From Oceanihabitans sp. (GTDB lineage: Bacteria > Bacteroidota > Bacteroidia > Flavobacteriales > Flavobacteriaceae), in assembly GCA_018067265.1 (NCBI GenBank), contig JAGPUY010000009.1, positions 1-8,277 on the forward strand: a DNA stretch of 8,277 bases, given 5' to 3'. The translations under genes and the position numbers were made by a program. The notes under the pieces are model-generated. The model saw nothing but the letters and a program-made list of their open reading frames with translations, was not told the origin of the DNA and made no database searches. This document shows, piece by piece, positions 1 to 5,867 of the stretch (its first letter is position 1; the number at the start of each line of letters is the position of its first letter).

Positions 1-65
1 CATTGAAAAGGGGAATACCAGTAAATGCTAAGTTTAGAATTCCAATTGTTTTGAACAGTAATTAG
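1..65 (+). CDS. C-terminal end of a probable TonB-family (energy transducer) protein, 5' end outside window
   Basis: Reading from base 3, the + strand gives 20 codons before the TAG at 63-65: LKRGIPVNAKFRIPIVLNSN. The pattern K/Q-x-G-x-P-V-x-(hydrophilic)-x-F-x-I-P-I-x-(hydrophobic) resembles the last beta-strand of the TonB C-terminal domain, where a conserved 'GKPV...F.IP(I/F).F' stretch closes the protein. TonB-type proteins transmit proton-motive force to outer membrane receptors, and flavobacteria carry many of them. Only about 20 residues are visible, so the family call rests on a short motif from memory. The other two + frames stop almost immediately (TGA at 4-6, TAA at 28-30), which favours this frame. 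The gene converges on the GSGD-repeat protein gene, with about 125 bp between the stop codons. Confidence 0.5.
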   Translation, partial: LKRGIPVNAKFRIPIVLNSN

Positions 66-198
66 CTAGTATACTATAGATGTTGTAAAAAAGTTCAATT
101 ATGTGTAAAGTGCTAGTTCAATAAACGTATTTTTCCAACAACTAACAACTAACAACTAACAACTAGCAACTAGCAACTAACAACTAACAGCTAATTAC
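58..198. repeat. 10-bp inverted repeat bracketing the convergent intergenic region
   Basis: GTAATTAGCT at 58-67 is the exact reverse complement of AGCTAATTAC at 189-198. Each arm contains the TAG stop of the gene entering from its side (63-65 on +, 193-191 on -), so both reading frames end in the same ten bases, with Asn (AAT) as last codon. The inner end of the left arm runs into a 10-bp perfect palindrome, TAGTATACTA (67-76). The arms are 121 bp apart. The match is a fact of the sequence; a function (bidirectional termination, or the ends of a small inserted element) is only inferred. Confidence 0.75.
139..194. repeat. Tandem array of eight 7-bp units (CAACTAA / minus strand TTAGTTG)
   Basis: Eight head-to-tail heptamers without gaps: three CAACTAA (139-159), two CAACTAG (160-173), two CAACTAA (174-187) and one CAGCTAA (188-194). 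The last unit contains the TAG stop codon (193-191) of the minus-strand GSGD-repeat gene, so the array begins exactly at the 3' end of that operon. Seven is not a multiple of three, so the minus-strand unit TTAGTTG places TAG in every frame within 21 bases; copy-number change would not open read-through. It may be a slippage-prone simple repeat or part of the 3' untranslated region. Confidence 0.97.
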
Positions 199-937
199 GA
201 CTTATACTTCCTGAACCAGCAACTTTGGTGTCTTCCTTTTTAGGGTTTCCTTTGTATTCAATATCACCAGAACCAGAAACTCTTGCTTTTAAGGTTTCGG
301 TACTATAAACATCTGCATCACCAGAACCCGTTACAGAAACCTCTGTGTTTTTTGCGTGTAAATCATTACCATTAAAATCTCCCGAACCGGTTACACTTGC
401 TTCTAAATTAGTAGTTTTTCCTTTTAAGGTGACATCTCCAGAACCAGTTACGCTTCCGGATACATTGTTGGTGTCAATATCTAAAACGACATCTCCAGAA
501 CCTGTTAAACTTACCTCTAAATCTGTTTCGTTTATGGTATCTGTATTCCATAAGTCTCCAGATCCTGTAAGAGATATTTTGTCAATATCTTCAAATGGAA
601 TCGTAATCTTTATCGTTTTGTTATGGCTTTCGCTTAGATTAACTCCTTTTTCTACTTTTACTATTAAAGTATTATTTTTTACTTCGGTAACAATATGTTC
701 TAAAAGGTTTTCTTCTCCTTCAATGGTTAGTTTTCCTTCTTTTCCTTTTACTAAAATAAAGTCCATAGATCCTGCACATGCAATGGCGTCATAATCGCTA
801 GTAGTTCTTGAAATAGTGGTAACGTTTCCGTTTCCTTTCACTTTGTTACCAAACCACGATTGTGCTTGTATTTGCGTGGTTAGTAAAATAGTTGCTAAAA
901 TGAAGATAGCCTTTTGAAATGATTTTGAATTTTTCAT
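191..937 (-). CDS. Exported head GIN domain (DUF2807) protein with GSGD beta-solenoid repeats
   Basis: 248 residues. Residues 1-25 form a signal peptide (basic start, hydrophobic core IFILATILL, then QIQA), so the protein is exported. From about residue 40 it has the form of the DUF2807 / 'head GIN' family, often labelled putative auto-transporter adhesin. Six GSGD motifs stand at 125, 146, 165, 184, 204 and 222, with a closing GSGS at 241 and a degenerate AGSMD at 55. The spacing of 18-21 residues fits one turn of a right-handed beta-solenoid. No catalytic motif, cysteine pair, lipobox or type IX sorting domain is visible, so it may be periplasmic or surface-exposed. It is last in the sigma-factor operon, 28 bp after the DYG-repeat gene. 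The start at 937 precedes the signal peptide directly; no Shine-Dalgarno is seen. The TAG stop lies inside the heptamer array. The molecular function of the family is not known to me. Confidence 0.9.
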   Translation of the reverse strand: MKNSKSFQKAIFILATILLTTQIQAQSWFGNKVKGNGNVTTISRTTSDYDAIACAGSMDFILVKGKEGKLTIEGEENLLEHIVTEVKNNTLIVKVEKGVNLSESHNKTIKITIPFEDIDKISLTGSGDLWNTDTINETDLEVSLTGSGDVVLDIDTNNVSGSVTGSGDVTLKGKTTNLEASVTGSGDFNGNDLHAKNTEVSVTGSGDADVYSTETLKARVSGSGDIEYKGNPKKEDTKVAGSGSISRN

Positions 938-965
938 AATATTCGTTTTTTTGATGGATGATTGT

Positions 966-2063
966 TTATTCGTTTTTCTTTAGTGTTACGCTTCCGTAAT
1001 CGGAAGAGATACTAAGTGTGTTTCCAGAGTTTGTATTACCGTAATAGCCTTCGTAATATTTATCTGTAGACTCTATTCGTTTTTTGGTGAATTCTAATCC
1101 TTCATAATCTCTTAAGGAAGCATATTCTAAATCGATATTAAAATTAAAGTGATATGCAGGGTCGTAGCCAATGGTAATTCCTACGTAATCGGACTCTATA
1201 CTAATATCCTCTGCATTGGCAGTGATTTTCTCAATTTTTATAGAACCATAATCTGCGGTAATAGATAGGTTTTTATAAACTTCTCCTATTCGTGTAGTAA
1301 GGTAATCGCCATCGCCATTTATATGGTTTGCTTTTTCAATATACACAGAACCATAGTCACAGTCATAAGTAACGTTTTCAGCAATTTCTACTACAGACTT
1401 TGTATAATCTGCTATAATGTCTATTTTTTTTGCTTTAGCGACAGTAAAACCACTATAGTCTGCGTTTATTTTTCCGCTTTTAATATATTCAAAATAGCAA
1501 TTATTAGAGTAGTCAAAATTGATAATGTTATTGTCGGCTAAAAGCTCTTTGGTGGTGATTTTTCCGTAATCACAATTTAAAGTGGCTTGTCCTTTTAGTT
1601 TGTCTAAATTAATATTACCATAATCATTATTTAGGTTTACATGATTGGTAATAGGCATTTTTATAACATAATTAATTTTCATGTTTACGTTATTGCCATT
1701 ATTCCATTTAAACCAAGAATTTGATTTGCTCTTATTAAAAATGGTTCTTGCCGAAACTAGGTTAGGAGACGCATCAAAATCTACCGTTATTTCATCTAGT
1801 TTATCTTGAACCTTATCGGCATCATTACCATTTGTAGTAATAGTAATCTCAAATACTATTCGGTTTTCTTCCCAAGTAATAATATCGATATTACCATAGC
1901 TATTCTCTACTTTTAAAGTAGCATCTGGATGTACCGAAAACTCTTTTTTAATTACTTTTTCTTTAGAATGTTTTCCTTTAATAACAGGATCATTTCCTGC
2001 TAAAAGCAACATTGGTATTAGCAAAAAGGCTAATGTGATTTTATATAGTTGTACTGTTTTCAT
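966..2063 (-). CDS. Exported DUF4097-like repeat protein with DYG beta-solenoid repeats
   Basis: 365 residues, function unrecognised. Residues 1-22 are a signal peptide (KITLAFLLIPMLLLA). The N-terminal part (about 40-140) has alternating hydrophobic strands and an SYG at 56. From 147 a short motif DYG or DYx recurs at 147, 165, 184, 202, 219, 236, 253, 271, 292, 319 and 355, mostly every 17-21 residues, as expected for rungs of a beta-solenoid with Asp-Tyr at the turn. This resembles DUF4097/DUF2807 proteins of Bacteroidota. One cysteine sits in three of the rungs (164, 189, 235), with no zinc or haem motif. The ATG at 2063-2061 lies 23 bp inside the end of the putative anti-sigma gene, in another frame, so translation is probably coupled. 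A partnership with the next gene's GSGD solenoid is inferred from operon position and matching architecture. Confidence 0.85.
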   Translation of the reverse strand: MKTVQLYKITLAFLLIPMLLLAGNDPVIKGKHSKEKVIKKEFSVHPDATLKVENSYGNIDIITWEENRIVFEITITTNGNDADKVQDKLDEITVDFDASPNLVSARTIFNKSKSNSWFKWNNGNNVNMKINYVIKMPITNHVNLNNDYGNINLDKLKGQATLNCDYGKITTKELLADNNIINFDYSNNCYFEYIKSGKINADYSGFTVAKAKKIDIIADYTKSVVEIAENVTYDCDYGSVYIEKANHINGDGDYLTTRIGEVYKNLSITADYGSIKIEKITANAEDISIESDYVGITIGYDPAYHFNFNIDLEYASLRDYEGLEFTKKRIESTDKYYEGYYGNTNSGNTLSISSDYGSVTLKKNE

Positions 2064-2598
2064 TCGAGCTGTTTTTTAACTGTTTAATATTTTCTATTTG
2101 TGTTAAGGTATCTTGTAGAATATCAATTCTGTTTTGAAAATTGCTAATCATAGCGTAGATAACACGTTTGTCTTCACCACTTTCAGATAAGTCTGTTTTT
2201 AAATCGTTATATTCTTTTTCTAAGCGTTGCATTTGCATCATAGCATCTGCAATTAATAATTTTGTTTCTGGGTTAGACTCTATTTCAATTTTAGTTAATT
2301 CACTTGCAATAGCATTGGTAAAGAAATTTTGTGTTTCTGCCATTTCTGGAGAAATACTTGCTAAATCATTAACCGTATCTTGCTGTTGTGTAGTAACAAA
2401 AACAGTCACTAAAATTGCTAAGGAAGCAGCAATCCCAATAAAGGGTTTCCAAAAACTGTTTTTTGGTTTAGATGTATCTGCAAGCGCTTGCTTGTTTAGC
2501 TTCTTTAAAAATCTTTTTTCATGATCTGCAGTTGGTTCTTCCAAGTCAAATTCATGTTGTAGATTATCAAAAAGTGTATCTAAATTATCTGTATTCAT
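2041..2598 (-). CDS. Putative single-span anti-sigma factor
   Basis: 185 residues with three parts. Residues 1-50 are polar and charged (HEKRFLKKLNKQ near 26-37) and are the likely cytoplasmic sigma-binding part. Residues 52-70 form one transmembrane helix (FIGIAASLAILVTVFVTT). Residues 71-185 would be periplasmic and are strongly helical and heptad-like, with MQMQRLEKEYNDL at 121-133 and a second amphipathic stretch at about 145-175, suggesting a coiled-coil sensor. There is no cysteine at all, so the zinc-type anti-sigma motif (HxxxCxxC) is absent, and there is no FecR domain. The function is inferred from position: it starts 11 bp after the ECF sigma gene, and membrane proteins there usually sequester that sigma factor. 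I know similar unnamed proteins next to sigma factors in flavobacteria but cannot name a Pfam family. The start codon is preceded by an out-of-frame copy of itself (see repeat at 2589-2608). Confidence 0.7.
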   Translation of the reverse strand: MNTDNLDTLFDNLQHEFDLEEPTADHEKRFLKKLNKQALADTSKPKNSFWKPFIGIAASLAILVTVFVTTQQQDTVNDLASISPEMAETQNFFTNAIASELTKIEIESNPETKLLIADAMMQMQRLEKEYNDLKTDLSESGEDKRVIYAMISNFQNRIDILQDTLTQIENIKQLKNSSNENSTTI

Positions 2599-2608
2599 CC
2601 GTATTCAT
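2589..2608 (-). repeat. 10-bp tandem duplication of the anti-sigma start site
   Basis: On the minus strand, ATGAATACGG (2608-2599) is followed directly by ATGAATACAG (2598-2589), a 9/10 tandem duplication. The second ATG opens the anti-sigma gene (MNTDNLD). The first ATG lies two bases after the sigma stop codon (TAA, 2612-2610; one base between) and is out of frame by 10. It encodes only MNTDEYR before a TAA at 2587-2585. Initiating ribosomes therefore meet two near-identical start sites, one of them a 7-codon decoy overlapping the true start. Confidence 0.9.
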
Positions 2609-2609
2609 T

Positions 2610-3167
2610 TTAATGTTCTACTAGTTCTAATTTTTTTCTTAAACTTTCTTTTGCTCTAGAAACTGTTGTTCTACAATTGGCATAGGTAAGGTTCATGATG
2701 CCACTTATTTCTTCGTAATCATATCCTTCAATAAGATGCAATGTTAGTGCAATTCGGTAATTGTCTTTTAGTAATTTCATAGTTTCTAAAACTTGTTGCG
2801 CTTTTAAGTTTGTAAACTCGTAATCACTAGATATACCATCGTTGTCTTCCATTTTATACAACACATCTTCTAAAGGAACATCTTGGTATTTATTATTTTT
2901 ATTAAAATGATAAATACTGTTATTAATTACAATTCGTTTTAACCAGGCTCCAAAAGTCATTGTATCTTTTATAGTGTCTAGTTTTGTAAAAGCCGAAAGA
3001 AAAGAATCTTGCATAATATCTTCTGCTTCAAATCGATCTTTTACAATTCTGAATGCTACGTTAAACATTGCTTTATAGTATCTATTATAAATCTCCAATT
3101 GCGCAAATTGGTTATTAGACTTACATAGCGCTATGAGCTGTTCGATATTTTGGTTGGTTAGTGTCAA
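2610..3167 (-). CDS. ECF-type RNA polymerase sigma factor (sigma-70 family)
   Basis: 185 residues, usual length for an ECF sigma factor. Region 2 spans about 24-91, with the core-binding and -10 recognition stretch NVAFRIVKDRFEAEDIMQDS at 36-55 and FGAWLKRIVINNSIYHFNK at 72-90. Region 4 spans about 122-180, with the helix-turn-helix YEEISGIMNLTYANCRTTVSRA at 151-172. Region 3 is lacking, as in the ECF group. It directs RNA polymerase to a small regulon, usually including its own operon. The start must be TTG at 3167-3165: an in-frame TGA lies at 3179-3177, no ATG or GTG lies between, and the next Met (34) would remove part of region 2. It is the first gene of a four-gene operon with the putative anti-sigma gene 11 bp downstream. 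Subgroup and regulon cannot be told from here. Confidence 0.93.
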   Translation of the reverse strand: MTLTNQNIEQLIALCKSNNQFAQLEIYNRYYKAMFNVAFRIVKDRFEAEDIMQDSFLSAFTKLDTIKDTMTFGAWLKRIVINNSIYHFNKNNKYQDVPLEDVLYKMEDNDGISSDYEFTNLKAQQVLETMKLLKDNYRIALTLHLIEGYDYEEISGIMNLTYANCRTTVSRAKESLRKKLELVEH

Positions 3168-3195
3168 AAATTTAAATCAAATTGTTATAGTATAG

Positions 3196-3220
3196 ATACG
3201 CATAAAGATAAACTGTTACA
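3196..3220 (-). promoter_or_regulatory. Possible ECF-type promoter for the sigma operon
   Basis: On the minus strand, TGTAAC (3220-3215) is followed after 14 bases by CGTAT (3200-3196), about 29 bases before the TTG start. An AAC-containing -35 box and a CGT-containing -10 box are typical of ECF-dependent promoters, and such operons are commonly autoregulated. The spacer is about two bases shorter than in well-studied examples (roughly 16), and the -35 half lies within the palindrome, so the match could be coincidence. Confidence 0.25.
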
Positions 3221-3224
3221 GTTT
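3210..3224. promoter_or_regulatory. Perfect 15-bp palindrome, operator candidate
   Basis: AAACTGTTACAGTTT: 7-bp arms (AAACTGT / ACAGTTT) around one central T at 3217. It lies 43 bp upstream of the sigma start codon and 189 bp upstream of lon. It is not followed by a T-run on either strand, so it is unlikely to be a terminator. The form fits a binding site for a dimeric regulator. It overlaps the possible -35 box of the sigma operon, where a bound protein would block transcription. Confidence 0.4.
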
Positions 3225-3413
3225 GTAAATAAAAAGTTTCAAGTTTTTTATAAGCCTTGGCATATTAATTGACTTTAATGCTATGAATGTATAGTCGCTA
3301 TGTGTTAATAATGCGCTGACTGTCATTCGAATAAGTGAAAAAATAGTACTAATTTTAAACGCAAATCATAATTGCATTATTTTATTTAATGACATTATGA
3401 CTTAAATATATAT

Positions 3414-5867
3414 ATGAAGAAATCTAGTTTATTAAGCCTTGACAGTTTGTCATTACAGGATTTTGATGAAAATTCAGAATTAATCCCATTGATGACACCA
3501 GAGGATGAAGAAGAAATAAATAACGAAAAATTACCAGAAACCTTACCAATTCTATCTTTAAGAAATACGGTTTTGTTTCCAGGAGTTGTTATTCCTATTA
3601 CGGCAGGAAGAGATAAATCGATAAAACTAATTAACGATGCTAATAATGGAAGCAAAGTAATTGGTGTAGTTGCACAAAAGGATGAAAGTGTAGAGGACCC
3701 AAAAGCAGGAGATATTCATGAAACAGGAACGGTTGCTAGAATTCTACGTGTTTTAAAAATGCCCGATGGTAATACAACCGTTATTATACAAGGGAAAAAA
3801 CGTTTTAAAGTTGCTGAGGTAATAACCGAAGAACCTTACATGAATGCTACCATTCGTGAAGTGCCAGAAGCGAAACCTGCTAAAGAGAACAAAGAGTTTG
3901 ACGCTATTATAGATTCTATTAAAGAACTTGCGTTACAGATTATAAAAGATAGTCCCAATATACCAAGTGAAGCTTCCTTTGCGATTAAGAATATTGAAAG
4001 CAATTCGTTTTTAATAAACTTTGTATCGTCTAATATGAATCTTTCTGTAAAAGAAAAACAACTTCTATTAGAGAACAACGATTTAAAAGAACGTGCACTG
4101 GCAACCTTAAAGTATATGAATTTAGAGTTTCAGAAATTGGAACTTAAAAATGATATTCAATTAAAGGTTCAAAGTGATATGAACCAACAGCAACGTGAAT
4201 ATTTCTTACACCAACAAATGAAAACCATTCAGGAAGAACTTGGAGGAGGCGTTTCATCTGGCGAAGAAATTGAAGAAATGCGTACGCGTTCTAAAAAGAA
4301 AAAATGGGACAATAAAGTTGCGGAACATTTTAATAAAGAATTAGCCAAAATGCAACGGATGAATCCGCAAGTTGCGGAATACTCTATACAACGTAATTAC
4401 TTGGACTTATTCTTAGACTTACCGTGGAATGAATTCAGTAAAGATAAATTCGATTTAAAACGTGCGAAGAAAATATTAGATAGAGACCACTATGGTCTAG
4501 ATGATGTAAAACAAAGAATTTTAGAGCATTTAGCAGTTATTAAATTGCGTAATGATATGAAATCGCCAATTATTTGTCTGTATGGACCTCCAGGAGTTGG
4601 TAAAACTTCTTTAGGTAAATCTATTGCGGAAGCATTAGGTAGAGAATATGTGCGTATGTCCCTTGGTGGTTTACGTGATGAAGCAGAAATTCGCGGACAT
4701 AGAAAAACATATATCGGTGCCATGCCTGGACGTATTCTTCAAAGTTTGAAGAAAGCAGGAACAGCAAATCCAGTTTTTGTTTTAGACGAAATCGATAAAC
4801 TTTCTAATTCGCATCAAGGAGATCCTTCTTCTGCAATGTTAGAAGTATTAGATCCAGAACAAAACAGCGAATTTCATGATAACTTTTTAGAAATGGGATT
4901 CGACCTTTCTAAAGTCATGTTTATTGCAACATCCAATAGTTTATCTACCATTCAACCAGCATTACTTGATAGAATGGAGATTATAAATGTAACCGGTTAT
5001 ACTATTGAAGAAAAAGTAGAAATAGCAAAACGCCATTTATTACCAAAGCAATTAAAAGAACATGGTTTAACAGATACCCATCTTAAAATAGGAAAACCAC
5101 AATTAGAAAAAATTGTAGAAGGCTATACTAGAGAATCTGGTGTTCGTGGTCTAGAAAAACAAATTGCAAAAATGGTGCGTTATGCTGCCAAAAGTATTGC
5201 AATGGAAGAAGAATACGATATTAAAGTTTCTAATGAAGATATTATAACGGTACTTGGCGGACCAAAACTAGAAAGAGATAAATACGAAAACAATAATGTA
5301 GCAGGAGTAGTTACAGGATTAGCTTGGACAAGAGTTGGAGGAGATATTCTTTTTATAGAATCTATTTTATCTAAAGGAAAAGGAGCAATGACTATTACCG
5401 GGAATCTTGGTAAAGTGATGAAAGAATCTGCAACCATTGCTATGGAATACATTAAAGCAAATGCAGAAGAATTAGGTGTAGATCCAGATGTTTTTGGGAA
5501 ATACAATGTGCATATTCACGTACCGGAAGGTGCAACACCAAAAGATGGACCAAGTGCAGGGGTTACTATGTTAACTTCTTTAGTCTCTTTATTTACACAA
5601 CGTAAAATAAAAAAGAGCTTAGCAATGACCGGAGAGATTACGTTAAGAGGAAAAGTGCTACCTGTTGGCGGAATTAAAGAAAAAATTCTAGCTGCAAAGC
5701 GTGCAAGAATAAAAGAAATCTTACTTTGCGAAGACAATAGACGTGATATAGAAGAGATTAAGCCCGATTATTTAAAAGGATTAACTTTTCACTATGTTTC
5801 AGAAATGAAAGATGTTATCGATATTGCAATAACAAATCAAAAAGTTAAGAATTATAAAAAACTATAA
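3414..5867 (+). CDS. lon: ATP-dependent protease Lon (peptidase S16, LonA type)
   Basis: 817 residues, complete. Lon is a cytoplasmic homohexamer that unfolds and degrades damaged and regulatory proteins using ATP. Residues 1-40 are an acidic extension common in Bacteroidota Lon. The LON substrate-binding domain starts at LPILSLRNTVLFPGVV (44-59) and passes into a helical region (225-290). The AAA+ domain has Walker A GPPGVGKTS (391-399), Walker B VFVLDEID (454-461), sensor-1 Asn508 and an arginine finger, Arg520 (LLDRME). The protease domain has Ser714 in PKDGPSAGVTM and Lys757 in GGIKEK, 43 residues apart as in E. coli Lon (S679/K722). The ATG at 3414 is the first after an in-frame TGA at 3390-3392; no Shine-Dalgarno is visible. 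The stop codon overlaps the next gene's start (TAATG), so that gene is probably co-translated. Nothing is missing from the active sites. Confidence 0.98.
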   Translation: MKKSSLLSLDSLSLQDFDENSELIPLMTPEDEEEINNEKLPETLPILSLRNTVLFPGVVIPITAGRDKSIKLINDANNGSKVIGVVAQKDESVEDPKAGDIHETGTVARILRVLKMPDGNTTVIIQGKKRFKVAEVITEEPYMNATIREVPEAKPAKENKEFDAIIDSIKELALQIIKDSPNIPSEASFAIKNIESNSFLINFVSSNMNLSVKEKQLLLENNDLKERALATLKYMNLEFQKLELKNDIQLKVQSDMNQQQREYFLHQQMKTIQEELGGGVSSGEEIEEMRTRSKKKKWDNKVAEHFNKELAKMQRMNPQVAEYSIQRNYLDLFLDLPWNEFSKDKFDLKRAKKILDRDHYGLDDVKQRILEHLAVIKLRNDMKSPIICLYGPPGVGKTSLGKSIAEALGREYVRMSLGGLRDEAEIRGHRKTYIGAMPGRILQSLKKAGTANPVFVLDEIDKLSNSHQGDPSSAMLEVLDPEQNSEFHDNFLEMGFDLSKVMFIATSNSLSTIQPALLDRMEIINVTGYTIEEKVEIAKRHLLPKQLKEHGLTDTHLKIGKPQLEKIVEGYTRESGVRGLEKQIAKMVRYAAKSIAMEEEYDIKVSNEDIITVLGGPKLERDKYENNNVAGVVTGLAWTRVGGDILFIESILSKGKGAMTITGNLGKVMKESATIAMEYIKANAEELGVDPDVFGKYNVHIHVPEGATPKDGPSAGVTMLTSLVSLFTQRKIKKSLAMTGEITLRGKVLPVGGIKEKILAAKRARIKEILLCEDNRRDIEEIKPDYLKGLTFHYVSEMKDVIDIAITNQKVKNYKKL

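Larger units (their letters stand above)
3168..3413. other. Divergent intergenic region between the sigma operon and lon
   Basis: These 246 bp must hold the promoters for both the minus-strand sigma operon and the plus-strand lon gene. The half near the sigma gene contains the 15-bp palindrome and the ECF-like boxes listed separately. I found no clean match to the Bacteroidota -7 element TAnnTTTG with a TTG box at the right distance on either strand; the closest minus-strand match, TATCTTTA (3210-3203), lacks an upstream box. The stretch before lon (3381-3413) is almost pure A/T with no Shine-Dalgarno. No convincing small gene or RNA is seen. Confidence 0.6.

Noticed and set aside
92..122. 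8-bp direct repeat AGTTCAAT at 92-99 and 115-122
   Set aside because: It is short, AT-rich and imperfectly extended, and it has no link to any feature; chance is sufficient.
137..198. Possible CRISPR array
   Set aside because: The units are 7 bp and contiguous with no spacers, so this is a simple tandem repeat.
345..794. 149-codon + strand open frame opposite the GSGD-repeat gene
   Set aside because: It is the antisense reading of the GSGD repeat, giving recurrent SPEPV. The repeat itself keeps the frame open. There is no signal peptide or known domain, and the minus-strand protein is clearly the real one.
2168..2524. 118-codon + strand open frame opposite the anti-sigma gene
   Set aside because: It lies wholly antisense to a well-supported gene, its translation shows no recognisable family, and it has no context suggesting expression.
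3269..3295. E. coli-like promoter for lon (TTGACT, 15-bp spacer, TATAGT)
   Set aside because: Bacteroidota primary sigma factors recognise a different pair of elements (TTG and TAnnTTTG), and the spacer is too short even for the E. coli type.
3216..3326. 36-codon minus-strand ORF (ATG at 3326) upstream of the sigma gene, ending inside the palindrome
   Set aside because: It has no ribosome-binding site, no recognisable sequence and AT-driven composition. Its length is within chance for a 246-bp region, and it would overlap the likely promoter.
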